A stretch of 43,964 nt of DNA from assembly GCF_039768865.1 (NCBI RefSeq), contig NZ_JBDMZQ010000055.1; one strand, written 5' to 3'. Positions 1 to 8,254 of this stretch are shown here, piece after piece (position 1 is the stretch's first letter; the number at the start of each line of letters is the position of its first letter). Position numbers and translations under genes: made by a program. The notes under the pieces are model-generated. The model saw only the letters and a program-made list of their open reading frames with translations, had not been told where the DNA came from and did not search any database. Source of the stretch: Wenyingzhuangia sp039768865. Lineage in GTDB: Bacteria > Bacteroidota > Bacteroidia > Flavobacteriales > Flavobacteriaceae.

Positions 1-251
1 TCCCTGGGAGTACTTATGGACCTGGTTTTATCAAGGCGATTAAAGGCCCACAACCATGGACTTCGATCATGCCAACAGGAGGTGTTTCTACAGAAGAGTC
101 TAACCTTAAAGGTTGGTTTGATGCAGGAGTAACCTGTGTAGGAATGGGTTCCAAACTCATCAGCAAGGATGTAATAGTCAATCAAGACTTTGAAGGACTA
201 AAAAATAAAGTGAGGCAAACCTTAAGTCTGATTAAAGTAATTAGATCATAA
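1..251 (+). CDS. eda: KDPG/KHG aldolase, 3' end only
   Basis: The gene is cut by the left edge; the reading frame begins at base 3 and about 82 C-terminal residues are visible. They contain the class I aldolase features GPGFIKAIKGP (phosphate-binding region) followed by MPTGGV and a GMGSKL segment, which are typical of 2-keto-3-deoxy-6-phosphogluconate aldolase. The enzyme would split KDPG to pyruvate and glyceraldehyde 3-phosphate, the last step of uronate breakdown in the cytoplasm. uxaC starts 16 bases downstream on the same strand, so the two are probably co-transcribed. The KDG kinase needed just before this step is not in the window and may lie to the left. The internal ATG at 69 is not a real start, because the conserved sequence continues upstream of it. 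Confidence 0.9.
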   Translation, partial: PGSTYGPGFIKAIKGPQPWTSIMPTGGVSTEESNLKGWFDAGVTCVGMGSKLISKDVIVNQDFEGLKNKVRQTLSLIKVIRS

Positions 252-267
252 GCTTTATATTGTAACC

Positions 268-1665
268 ATGACTTTTATTACTGAAGATTTCTTATTAAAA
301 AGTGAATTTGCTAAAACACTTTATCACGACTATGCTGCAGATTTACCGATAATTGACTACCACAATCACTTACCTCCAAAAGAGATTGCCGAAAACCGCG
401 TATTTGAGAATATAACACAGGTCTGGTTGGCAGGTGATCATTATAAGTGGAGAGCTATGCGAGCTTTAGGGATTGATGAAAAATATATCACTGGAAATGC
501 TTCGGATAAAGAAAAGTTCTTGAAATGGGCAGAAACAACTCCCTATACGGTTAGAAACCCGTTATATCACTGGACACATTTAGAATTAAAAGGCTATTTT
601 GGGATTGATGAGTTGCTCTCTGCTGAAAATGCAGAGGTGATTTATGAAACTACTTCAGAAAAGTTGCAAGAGGAATCTTTTTCAACTCAAGGCCTGTTAC
701 TGCAGAAGAATGTAGAGTATCTCTGTACAACGGATGACCCGACTGATACTTTAATGTATCATCAACAGATAACTGCTGATAAAGTAAATTCAAGAGTTTT
801 TCCTACTTTTAGACCAGATAAAGCCTATGCTGTTGATAACCCAACACAGTATCTTTCATTTCTAGAATCACTTGCTGCGGTGAGCCAGTTAGAGATTAAT
901 TCATATGACGACTTAATTGTTGCCCTAGAAAATAGAGTTGATTATTTTCATGAGAAAGGTTGCAGGCTTGCTGATCACGGTTTAGAACAGCTTTATGCCG
1001 TCGATAAAGACGCAATAAGCTGTGCTGTTGTCTTTCAGAAATTGAAATCAAAAAAACTTCTTTCTCCGAAAGAAAAACAGGTGTTTGTTTCTACGACCTT
1101 GTTGTTGCTTTGTAGAATGTACCACAAGCGAGGTTGGGTACAGCAGTTTCATTTAGGGTCCATCCGAAACAATAATACTCGTTTACTTAACACTTTAGGA
1201 CCAGATTCGGGCTTTGATTCTATAGGGGACTTCTCCCAAGCCAATGCTTTAAGTTGGTTTTTAAATCAACTAGACCATACCGATGAGTTAAGCAAAACTA
1301 TATTGTATAATTTAAATCCATCACAAAATGAAGTGTTTGCCTCCATGGCAGGTAATTTTAACGATGGCTCTACCAGAGGAAAAGTTCAATATGGATCTGC
1401 TTGGTGGTTTTTGGATCAAAAGGACGGTATAGAAAAACAAATAAATACACTTTCTAACATCGGTTTATTGAGTTGTTTTGTAGGTATGCTTACTGACTCT
1501 AGAAGCTTTCTCTCTTTTCCTAGACACGAATATTTTAGACGTATACTATGCAATCTAATCGGGAACGACGTTGTAAGCGGAGAACTTCCTGCAGATGAAA
1601 AATGGTTGGGAAAGATCGTTAGTGATATCTGCTATAATAATTCAAAATCCTATTTTGGATTATAG
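268..1665 (+). CDS. uxaC: Glucuronate (uronate) isomerase
   Basis: A 465-residue protein of the UxaC family, close to the usual length of about 470. It interconverts D-glucuronate and D-fructuronate (also galacturonate and tagaturonate), the first step of the classical hexuronate pathway in the cytoplasm. The amidohydrolase-fold metal motif DYHNHLPPKEI lies at residues 30-40 (His32, His34), followed by a WLAGDHYKWRAMR block and, later, QFHLGSIRNNN and a C-terminal SRSFLSFPRHEYFRR block, all characteristic of the family. The start ATG at 268 follows the aldolase stop by 16 bases. The next gene begins 13 bases after the stop, so this is the middle of a uronate operon. Confidence 0.96.
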   Translation: MTFITEDFLLKSEFAKTLYHDYAADLPIIDYHNHLPPKEIAENRVFENITQVWLAGDHYKWRAMRALGIDEKYITGNASDKEKFLKWAETTPYTVRNPLYHWTHLELKGYFGIDELLSAENAEVIYETTSEKLQEESFSTQGLLLQKNVEYLCTTDDPTDTLMYHQQITADKVNSRVFPTFRPDKAYAVDNPTQYLSFLESLAAVSQLEINSYDDLIVALENRVDYFHEKGCRLADHGLEQLYAVDKDAISCAVVFQKLKSKKLLSPKEKQVFVSTTLLLLCRMYHKRGWVQQFHLGSIRNNNTRLLNTLGPDSGFDSIGDFSQANALSWFLNQLDHTDELSKTILYNLNPSQNEVFASMAGNFNDGSTRGKVQYGSAWWFLDQKDGIEKQINTLSNIGLLSCFVGMLTDSRSFLSFPRHEYFRRILCNLIGNDVVSGELPADEKWLGKIVSDICYNNSKSYFGL

Positions 1666-1678
1666 CACTAAGAAGCCT

Positions 1679-2647
1679 ATGGAGACCATTCAATGGGGTA
1701 TTATTGGTTGTGGTGATGTAACTGAGGTAAAAAGTGGTCCTGCATTTCAAAGCACAAAAGATTCCAAACTTGTAGGGGTTATGCGTAGAAACGAATCAAA
1801 GGTGAAAGATTTCGCAAAACGCCACAACGTTCCGATCTGGACTTCCGATGCAAATGATTTATTGAACAATGATCAAATTAATGCAATATATGTTGCGACG
1901 CCACCTTCCAGTCATTTAAAGTATGCATTAGCAGCTCTACAAGCTGGTAAAAATGTTTATTTAGAAAAACCAATGGCATTAACTGCTCGAGAGGCCAATG
2001 AAATTGTAAGCGCTGTAGATCGTTCTAAAGCAAAATTATCCCTAGCGCATTACCGAAGAAAGTTACCTGCCTTTGAAAAAGTCAAATTGCTTTTAGAAGA
2101 GCAGGCCATTGGAAAACCATTTTTAGCGGATATACAATTATTTCAACCCCGACAGTCGAGTCTAATCGCTAAATCAGATACTGACTGGCGCTTAGTTCCT
2201 GAAATATCGGGTGGAGGCTATTTTTATGATTTAGCTCCTCACCAAATTGATTTGATGTATTACTTTTTTGGCGCCTTCGATAAAGTGAGCGGGTTTGCTT
2301 ATGTCAACGAAAATAAGGTCGAAGAAACCGTCAATGGTATAATGCATTTTGAAAATAAGGTACAGCTACGTGCTGTCTGGAATTTCACCGCACCAGAAGG
2401 CTTTCAAAAAGAAGAGTGCGTAATCTATGGTACGCAGGGGAGCATTCATTTTTCTTTTTACGGTGATCAAGTGTTGTTGAGAAATAGAAATGGCGAAGAG
2501 ACATTTCAATTTATTCCCCCCACCCATATTCAACAACCTATGATAAGTGCTGTTGTATCTTACTTTAAAGGTATTCAAGAGAATCCTTGTTCTGCTCGAG
2601 AAGGAGCCCTTATAATGCGTGCTATGGAGCAGTTTTGCGGACGTTAA
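1679..2647 (+). CDS. Gfo/Idh/MocA family NAD(P)-dependent oxidoreductase
   Basis: The N-terminal Rossmann motif is seen as WGIIGCGDV at residues 5-13, followed by YVATPPSSH and the family signature EKPMALTAREA, whose lysine is the usual catalytic or cofactor-contact residue. The C-terminal half, with GGGYFYDLAPHQIDLMYYF, is the typical alpha/beta substrate domain. I place the start at ATG 1679, giving 322 residues. The frame is open back to 1595, but that would overlap uxaC by 71 bases and add about 28 residues ahead of the Rossmann strand that the family lacks. It probably oxidises or reduces a sugar or sugar acid in the uronate pathway; the sequence does not define the substrate. The gene ends 13 bases from the convergent TRAP permease gene. 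Confidence 0.85.
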   Translation: METIQWGIIGCGDVTEVKSGPAFQSTKDSKLVGVMRRNESKVKDFAKRHNVPIWTSDANDLLNNDQINAIYVATPPSSHLKYALAALQAGKNVYLEKPMALTAREANEIVSAVDRSKAKLSLAHYRRKLPAFEKVKLLLEEQAIGKPFLADIQLFQPRQSSLIAKSDTDWRLVPEISGGGYFYDLAPHQIDLMYYFFGAFDKVSGFAYVNENKVEETVNGIMHFENKVQLRAVWNFTAPEGFQKEECVIYGTQGSIHFSFYGDQVLLRNRNGEETFQFIPPTHIQQPMISAVVSYFKGIQENPCSAREGALIMRAMEQFCGR

Positions 2648-2660
2648 TTTTACCGAAGTT

Positions 2661-3956
2661 CTACAATCCAAATTGTCTAGGAAGCCATAAGCTTAATTCC
2701 GGAAAATAGGTCACTAAGAACAAGGCCAGTATCATTGCTATAAATAAAGGAAGTAGAGGTTTTACAACTTTATCAATTGATGTTTTAGCAATTCCAACGC
2801 CTACAAAGAGTACAGATCCTACTGGCGGAGTACACAGTCCTATACATAAATTTAGAATCATGATGATTCCAAAATGAACTGGATCTAGCCCCAGTGTGGT
2901 AACTACTGGTAAAAAGATTGGCGTAAAAATGAGTACTGCTGGTGTCATATCCATAAATATTCCAACAAAAAGAAGCAATACATTAATGATTAATAAAATA
3001 ATCACAGGATTATCACTTAACGCCAAGAGCGTGGTGCTGATATTTTGTGGGATATTTTCATAGCTCAATACCCAAGACATACTCATAGAAGCTCCAATCA
3101 ATAGCATAACGATTGCAGTTGTTGCAGAGGAGTCAATCAATATTTTCGGCATTTTTGGAAGAGATATTTCTTTGTAAAAAAGCCCTAATAGAAAACTATA
3201 TAAAACAGCTATAGCAGATGCTTCAGTAGCGGTGAAAATTCCAGTAATGATTCCGCCGATGACTACAACCAACATAAAGAGGCTTGGTAATGCACTGATA
3301 AAGGTTTTTAAAACCTCAGAAAAGCTACTTCGTTTTCCTAATTTGTATCCTTTCTTTTTTGCCCACACGGAGGCCACAACCATTAAGAAAAGCCCTGTTA
3401 AGATACCCGGGATGTACCCAGCTACAAACAAAGCAGCAATTGATGCTCCACCACTCGCTAAAGAATATACGATCAAAACGTTACTTGGTGGAATAATGAG
3501 TCCAGTAGTAGCGGCAGTAATGTTTACTGCGGCGCCAAATTCCTTGGAGTATCCTTCTTTTTCCATTTCAGGTCCCAGAATACTTCCCATAGCAGATGCA
3601 GCTGCCATTGCTGAACCTGCTATTGCTCCCATAAGCATTGCAGAAATGATATTGATTAAGGCCAATCCACCGGGTAACGCGCCTACAAGTGTTTTGGCAA
3701 ATGCAATCAAGCGTTGCGCGATTCCGCCTTTATTCATGAGTTCTCCAGAGAGAATAAATAAGGGTATCGCTAAGAGGGCAAAACTATCTAGCCCTGTGCC
3801 TATGCGCTGGGCAACTGTTGTAGATGCTGGTATTACAGGTATACTTACGATTAATGTCATTAATGAAGATATGGCAATACTCCATGCCACAGGCGTACCG
3901 ATAGCCAATAAAGAAATAAAACTAAGTACGAGTACAAGTATAGGGATATATTCCAT
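2661..3956 (-). CDS. dctM: TRAP transporter large permease, system 1
   Basis: A 431-residue, very hydrophobic inner-membrane protein of the TRAP DctM family with about 11-12 predicted membrane segments. Family features include a GTPVAWSIAISS start, the IPLFILSGELMNKGG segment, SAMAAASAMGSI, and a C-terminal CIGLCTPPVGSVLFVG block. It is the ion-driven translocation channel; partners are DctQ (5 bases upstream) and the binding protein DctP. It is the last gene of the long minus-strand uronate operon. From context the load is probably a uronate or unsaturated uronate released in the periplasm. Confidence 0.93.
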   Translation of the reverse strand: MEYIPILVLVLSFISLLAIGTPVAWSIAISSLMTLIVSIPVIPASTTVAQRIGTGLDSFALLAIPLFILSGELMNKGGIAQRLIAFAKTLVGALPGGLALINIISAMLMGAIAGSAMAAASAMGSILGPEMEKEGYSKEFGAAVNITAATTGLIIPPSNVLIVYSLASGGASIAALFVAGYIPGILTGLFLMVVASVWAKKKGYKLGKRSSFSEVLKTFISALPSLFMLVVVIGGIITGIFTATEASAIAVLYSFLLGLFYKEISLPKMPKILIDSSATTAIVMLLIGASMSMSWVLSYENIPQNISTTLLALSDNPVIILLIINVLLLFVGIFMDMTPAVLIFTPIFLPVVTTLGLDPVHFGIIMILNLCIGLCTPPVGSVLFVGVGIAKTSIDKVVKPLLPLFIAMILALFLVTYFPELSLWLPRQFGL

Positions 3957-3961
3957 GGCTT

Positions 3962-4420
3962 TTATTTTTTCAGGATGTCAGATGTTTTGTAAAAAATGAT
4001 AAGTAGTCCACTAATCGGAATAACGGCATAAACAACGGCTAGAGGAACTTGTAATGCTGGCGAATTTTGACCCAAAACATAGGTAATATACACCAGTCGA
4101 GATCCACCGATAACCATTGCTAGCATACAAAATAAAATAATCAGTAACCGAACAACGAGCATTAATCTTTTTTGAACAACCGGACTAAAACGTTGTGGGA
4201 GTACATCAATGGCTACATGCATATTTCTTCCAGAGACATAGGCAGCTCCTAAAATCCCAATCCATATCATTAGATATCTTGCTAACTCATCTGTGAATGG
4301 GCTGGGGGATCCCAAAATATAACGACTGGCTACTTGCCACAATACATTTAAAGTCATGACGCTCATGATGATGACCAGTATATTGGCGAGCACTTTATCA
4401 ATGGTTTGTCGTAATTGCAT
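3962..4420 (-). CDS. dctQ: TRAP transporter small permease, system 1
   Basis: A 152-residue membrane protein with four predicted helices, the usual size and topology of DctQ. The segment ASRYILGSPSPFTDELARYLMIW is split here into its key parts: an SRYILG turn followed by FTDELARYL, where an acidic E-x-A-R stretch is typical of the family, then GRNMHVAIDVLP. It binds DctM and supports coupling to the ion gradient. The gene lies between dctP (11-base gap) and dctM (5-base gap), so it is part of a three-gene transporter cassette. Confidence 0.9.
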   Translation of the reverse strand: MQLRQTIDKVLANILVIIMSVMTLNVLWQVASRYILGSPSPFTDELARYLMIWIGILGAAYVSGRNMHVAIDVLPQRFSPVVQKRLMLVVRLLIILFCMLAMVIGGSRLVYITYVLGQNSPALQVPLAVVYAVIPISGLLIIFYKTSDILKK

Positions 4421-4431
4421 TTTTGTAAATT

Positions 4432-5409
4432 TTATTCCGTTTCTTGTATTTCTTGAATGAGACTAAAGAGTGTTTGATCTTCTTTATACTTCTCAAAATT
4501 TTCTTTTATTTTTTCTGCAAAAAGACGCTTGTCTGGTCGAATGATTTTTACTCCTGCTTTTTTGACGGCTTCAAGCGCTTCGTTTTCTGCTTCTAGCCAA
4601 AGTTGACGTTGATATACGACAGAGTTTTCTACAGCCTCTTTTAGCCAGCTTTGTTCTTTTTCACTTAATTTTTCCCATGTATGAAAACTAGCAAGCAACA
4701 CATCGGGTAAAACGGTGTGTTCGTCCAGGGTGTAATATTTGCATACTTCATAGTGTCTTGATAAATAAAAACTGGGCGGATTGTTCTCTGCTCCATCTAC
4801 AACACCTTGTTGTAAGGCGGTGTAGAGTTCTCCCCAAGAGATGGGTGTTGGTGAGCCGCCTAAACCTTTTACCATGTCCATTGCTGTAACGCTTTCCATT
4901 ACACGTATTTTTTGTCCATTGAGATCTTCTGGGGTGTAGACCGGTTTTTCTTTGGTGTAAAAACTACGGCTCCCAGCATCATAAAATCCTAAACCTTTTA
5001 ACCAGTATTTTTCTCCGTCGTTGAGTAACTGTTGACCAATTTTTCCGTCCAAGATTTTAAAAGCATGTTCGCGTCCTCGAAACAAAAAAGGCAATCCCAG
5101 TACTTTCATCCTTGGAGCAAAGTTTTCCAAAACACCTACAGAAACTTTTGTCATGTCCAAGCTCCCTATTTGTAGTAATTCCAGACATTGTCTTTCAGTT
5201 CCTAGTTGTTGACTAGGATAAATTTCAAGTTTCATTTTTCCAGAAGATCGTTTTTCTAGATCTTCTCCCATTTTGACCATAGCTTTATGAACAGAATGGC
5301 TGACATCTAGACCATGACCAAGTCTTAAAATTTTCACTTCATCGGTCGTTGAACAGCCCATAAAGAGGCTGGCAGTGAGTAGAATAAAAAAAGAGCTTTT
5401 AAATTTCAT
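4432..5409 (-). CDS. dctP: TRAP substrate-binding lipoprotein, system 1
   Basis: A 325-residue DctP-type binding protein. The signal peptide ends in a lipobox (LFMGC, Cys19), so it is anchored to a membrane rather than free in the periplasm. LRLGHGLDVSHSVHKAM near the N terminus and the block IRVMESVTAMDMVKGLGG followed by PTPISWGELYTALQQG and DGAENNP (residues about 165-210) are family hallmarks; the arginine of IRV normally pairs with the substrate carboxylate. Position in the operon between the DUF4861 gene (8-base gap) and dctQ suggests uptake of an acidic sugar from uronide breakdown. The substrate itself cannot be read from the sequence. Confidence 0.93.
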   Translation of the reverse strand: MKFKSSFFILLTASLFMGCSTTDEVKILRLGHGLDVSHSVHKAMVKMGEDLEKRSSGKMKLEIYPSQQLGTERQCLELLQIGSLDMTKVSVGVLENFAPRMKVLGLPFLFRGREHAFKILDGKIGQQLLNDGEKYWLKGLGFYDAGSRSFYTKEKPVYTPEDLNGQKIRVMESVTAMDMVKGLGGSPTPISWGELYTALQQGVVDGAENNPPSFYLSRHYEVCKYYTLDEHTVLPDVLLASFHTWEKLSEKEQSWLKEAVENSVVYQRQLWLEAENEALEAVKKAGVKIIRPDKRLFAEKIKENFEKYKEDQTLFSLIQEIQETE

Positions 5410-5417
5410 AGTCCTTA

Positions 5418-6590
5418 TTAATTTAGCCTTACTTCAAGTGGGTTTTTTAACTTTTCTGAAAATTGATCAAGGTAGTTTTCCCATTCTATCTTAGAAGTAA
5501 ATTGTCCGCTTTTTTTCCACCCAAACCCAGTATAGTATACCACTTTTTCATTCTTTATTTCTAGGTGTACATACATGTTGCTTTCATCTTTTTTATCGGT
5601 TTGGTAGTTTTCATAGCCAACCATTGCATCATTATGAACAACAATTCCAGTCCCCAATTCAGAGTCTGCGTGGGGTTCCCAATAGCTTATCCAGCCTTTT
5701 TCCTGATTTACCCCTGTTTCCCCATCTTTTTCATGAAGGGTGAGTCCAGTAGAAATGGTGTCAACTCCTTTAAGTGAAATTTCGAATTTAGCAAGGTTGC
5801 TACCATAATCTAAGGAGATGTTTTTTACTTCAGTAATTAAGGTCCCGTTTGCATCCCAATCTGCGTAGGTTAGGACAAAATCCGTACGTATTGGACCAAT
5901 ATTATGGGTTTTGTAGGAGGTGAAATTTTTTGAGATGTAGTAATTCTCACCTACTTTTTTTGCAATTCCTCCCACACCACGACTGATGCCAACATGAAAA
6001 TTATCTAGCCCTTCACCATCGTCTTTATGATAACTGCCGTGAGTTTCTAGTTCTTTTTTATACCACTTGTTTATGATGGGATAATCTACTCTTTTTAGCC
6101 ATGCATCGATTCCACTAGAAAGTGTTCCTCCTTTTATTCCGTCTTCTATCATTTTTTGGGCAGTTGGCCCATATGTTCTAAAAGCCACACGATTATTTTC
6201 CCAAGCATAATCATCAGTACGTTCGGGTACAAACCTGGAATAGCAAGAGGGATTTTCTTCTTGAGCTTTTGTGTTAGAGGAAAAAGTAATTTCATAAACT
6301 TTTTTCGAGTTTCCTTTTATTGAGGGTTGAAATAATAAAGCGTCTGTTTCACCGTCATGGTTTGTGTCGGCGAGTTGAGTGACTACCGTTTTTCCAGAAT
6401 CGGTATCAGTAACAACAGGCTGCTCATCTGTTTTTGGGAGAGAAGCAAGTGGGATACTAACGGTTTCAAAAGCACGATCCAGAGATATTGAGTTCGTAAC
6501 CGTTACATTTATTGCTTTTTTTTCACAAGAAATCAGCAACAATAAAGCCAGTAGGCTAGAAGCAATTCCTGTCAATTTAAATGTCCTCAT
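5418..6590 (-). CDS. DUF4861 family lipoprotein
   Basis: A 390-residue exported lipoprotein (signal peptide with lipobox LLISC, Cys22). I assign it to the DUF4861 family from its overall pattern: an N-terminal beta-rich segment (TNSISLDRAFETVSIPL), a NRVAFRTYGPTAQ block, the HKDDGEGLDNFHVG stretch rich in His, Asp and Glu, and a C-terminal GFGWKKSGQF motif. The function is not established to my knowledge; members occur near uronate and pectin-type catabolic genes. It starts only 1 base after the kduD stop and is followed by the TRAP cassette, so it is tightly co-expressed with uronate metabolism. The acidic/His stretch could be a catalytic or metal site; a role as periplasmic lyase, epimerase or hydrolase on uronate-containing sugars is inference only. 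Confidence 0.75.
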   Translation of the reverse strand: MRTFKLTGIASSLLALLLLISCEKKAINVTVTNSISLDRAFETVSIPLASLPKTDEQPVVTDTDSGKTVVTQLADTNHDGETDALLFQPSIKGNSKKVYEITFSSNTKAQEENPSCYSRFVPERTDDYAWENNRVAFRTYGPTAQKMIEDGIKGGTLSSGIDAWLKRVDYPIINKWYKKELETHGSYHKDDGEGLDNFHVGISRGVGGIAKKVGENYYISKNFTSYKTHNIGPIRTDFVLTYADWDANGTLITEVKNISLDYGSNLAKFEISLKGVDTISTGLTLHEKDGETGVNQEKGWISYWEPHADSELGTGIVVHNDAMVGYENYQTDKKDESNMYVHLEIKNEKVVYYTGFGWKKSGQFTSKIEWENYLDQFSEKLKNPLEVRLN

Positions 6591-6591
6591 T

Positions 6592-7386
6592 CTAATCTTC
6601 GTTACTGGGTTTTCCTATGGTAGCTAGAATTCCACCATCGACATAAAGTACGTGTCCGTTAACAAAATTACTGGCTTCAGAAGCCAGGAAAATCGCAGCA
6701 CCTCCTAAGTCATCTGGATCTCCCCATTTGGATGCAGGTGTTCTGTTAATTATAAACTCATTAAAAGGGTGACCATCTACCCGGATAGGGGCTGTTTGAG
6801 ATGTTGCAAAATAACCCGGGCCAATTCCATTGATCTGAATGTTGTGTTTTGCCCATTCTGTGGCCATGTTTTGCGTTAACATTTTTAGGCCTCCTTTTGC
6901 CGCTGCATAAGCTCCTACTGTATTTCTACCCAATTCGCTCATCATGGAGCATATGTTTATAATTTTCCCTTTCTTTCGTGCCATCATGTCTTTGACCACA
7001 TGTTTGGACATGATGAATGGGCTGACCAAATCGATGTCAATAACCTGCTTAAAATCAGACACTTCCATTTCATCTAATGGGGTTCTTTTAATTATGCCTG
7101 CGTTATTCATAAGAATATCTATAGGGCCCACTTCGTCCTTGATTTGTTGTATGGCTTTGATGACTTCGTTTTCATCGGCGACATTAAATTTGTACCCCAC
7201 GGCATCTATTCCCTCATTTTTATATTCAATAAGGGCCTTGTCTATTTTCTCTTGAGACGAATTGCCATTGACAATTATTCTAGCTCCTGCTTTTCCCATG
7301 GCCTTTGCCATGGCCATTCCTAGACCATGGGTACTGCCTGTAACCAAAGCAACTTTTCCAGTTAAATCAAATAATGCTACACTCAC
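6592..7386 (-). CDS. kduD: 2-dehydro-3-deoxy-D-gluconate 5-dehydrogenase type SDR
   Basis: A 264-residue classical short-chain dehydrogenase. The cofactor motif TGSTHGLG lies at residues 16-23, NNAG at 94-97, and the catalytic set is Ser148, Tyr160 and Lys164 (YAAAK). KduD reduces 2,5-diketo-3-deoxygluconate (DKII) to 2-keto-3-deoxygluconate. The close gluconate 5-dehydrogenase subgroup has the same architecture, so specificity is set by context: the kduI stop is 5 bases upstream of this start. The pair handles the 4,5-unsaturated uronate released by GH88-type enzymes. The next gene starts 1 base after the stop, indicating translational coupling. Confidence 0.9.
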   Translation of the reverse strand: MSVALFDLTGKVALVTGSTHGLGMAMAKAMGKAGARIIVNGNSSQEKIDKALIEYKNEGIDAVGYKFNVADENEVIKAIQQIKDEVGPIDILMNNAGIIKRTPLDEMEVSDFKQVIDIDLVSPFIMSKHVVKDMMARKKGKIINICSMMSELGRNTVGAYAAAKGGLKMLTQNMATEWAKHNIQINGIGPGYFATSQTAPIRVDGHPFNEFIINRTPASKWGDPDDLGGAAIFLASEASNFVNGHVLYVDGGILATIGKPSNED

Positions 7387-7391
7387 TTGTT

Positions 7392-8231
7392 TTATTTTAA
7401 CTCGTTAATTTTTGCTACATCCATATCGCCATAGTCTAAATTTTCTCCTGCCATTCCCCAGATAAAGGAGTAATTTGACGTTCCTGAACCGCTATGGATG
7501 GACCATGGAGGTGAGATTACAGCTTCATGATTTTGCATCCATAGGTGGCGTGTTTCTTGTGGCTGCCCCATAAAATGGCATACGGACTGATCTTCGGGTA
7601 CATCCAAGTAGAAATACACTTCCATACGTCTGTCATGAACATGTGCTGGCATGGTGTTCCAAACACTCCCAGTTTTCAATTCGGTCATTCCCATTTGAAG
7701 TTGACAGGTCGTCACAACTCCTCCAATAATCATTTGGTTTACTGTTCTGTGGTTAGCGGTTTCTAAGGAGCCTAATTCTATTTTATTGGCTTCAGATAAA
7801 TTTACTTTTTTTGTGGGATATGATGTATGGGCAGGTGCAGAATTCAAATAAAATTTTGCTGGATTACTGCCGTCATCGCTTTTAAAGATTACTTCTTTTG
7901 CGCCTTGACCAATATACAATGCATCTTTGTGCGCTAGGGGGTAGTTTTGACCATCCACATCTACACTTCCAGATCCACCTACATTGATGATTCCTATTTC
8001 TCTTCTTTCTAAGAAATACTCCGATTTTAGTGGGTCTACTGACTCCAATTTCAGCGGTTGTTTAGGAACTGCAGAACCTGCAATATATCGATCGTAATGC
8101 GAGTAGGTAAGGGTTATTTTACCTTCTTGCATAAGGTTATCAATCAAAAATTCATTTCGAAGTTCACTTGTGTCGTACTTCTTTACAGCTTCAGGACTTG
8201 AAGCATATCGTGTTTCGTATGTTATGGACAT
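7392..8231 (-). CDS. kduI: 5-dehydro-4-deoxy-D-glucuronate isomerase
   Basis: A 279-residue KduI of standard length with a double-cupin fold. It converts 4-deoxy-L-threo-5-hexosulose uronate, which forms spontaneously from unsaturated uronate, into 2,5-diketo-3-deoxygluconate. The zinc ligands expected from the E. coli enzyme are present: His197 and His199 in PAHVHDRRMEVYF, Glu204, and His246 in PPWSIHSG. The N-terminal Y-E-T-R-Y start and LERREIGIINVGGSG block are also family-typical. It is followed by kduD with a 5-base gap. Presence of this pair indicates that a lyase plus unsaturated-uronyl hydrolase route feeds the operon. Confidence 0.96.
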   Translation of the reverse strand: MSITYETRYASSPEAVKKYDTSELRNEFLIDNLMQEGKITLTYSHYDRYIAGSAVPKQPLKLESVDPLKSEYFLERREIGIINVGGSGSVDVDGQNYPLAHKDALYIGQGAKEVIFKSDDGSNPAKFYLNSAPAHTSYPTKKVNLSEANKIELGSLETANHRTVNQMIIGGVVTTCQLQMGMTELKTGSVWNTMPAHVHDRRMEVYFYLDVPEDQSVCHFMGQPQETRHLWMQNHEAVISPPWSIHSGSGTSNYSFIWGMAGENLDYGDMDVAKINELK

Positions 8232-8254
8232 ATTTTGTTGTTTTAGGATTAGTT

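Noticed and set aside
1595..1678. Upstream in-frame extension of the Gfo/Idh/MocA gene
   Set aside because: It overlaps uxaC by 71 bases and precedes the Rossmann strand with about 28 non-family residues; ATG 1679 fits better.
3232..3999. Long plus-strand frame opposite the TRAP permease gene
   Set aside because: It is the antisense shadow of dctM/dctQ, with low-complexity composition and no family match.
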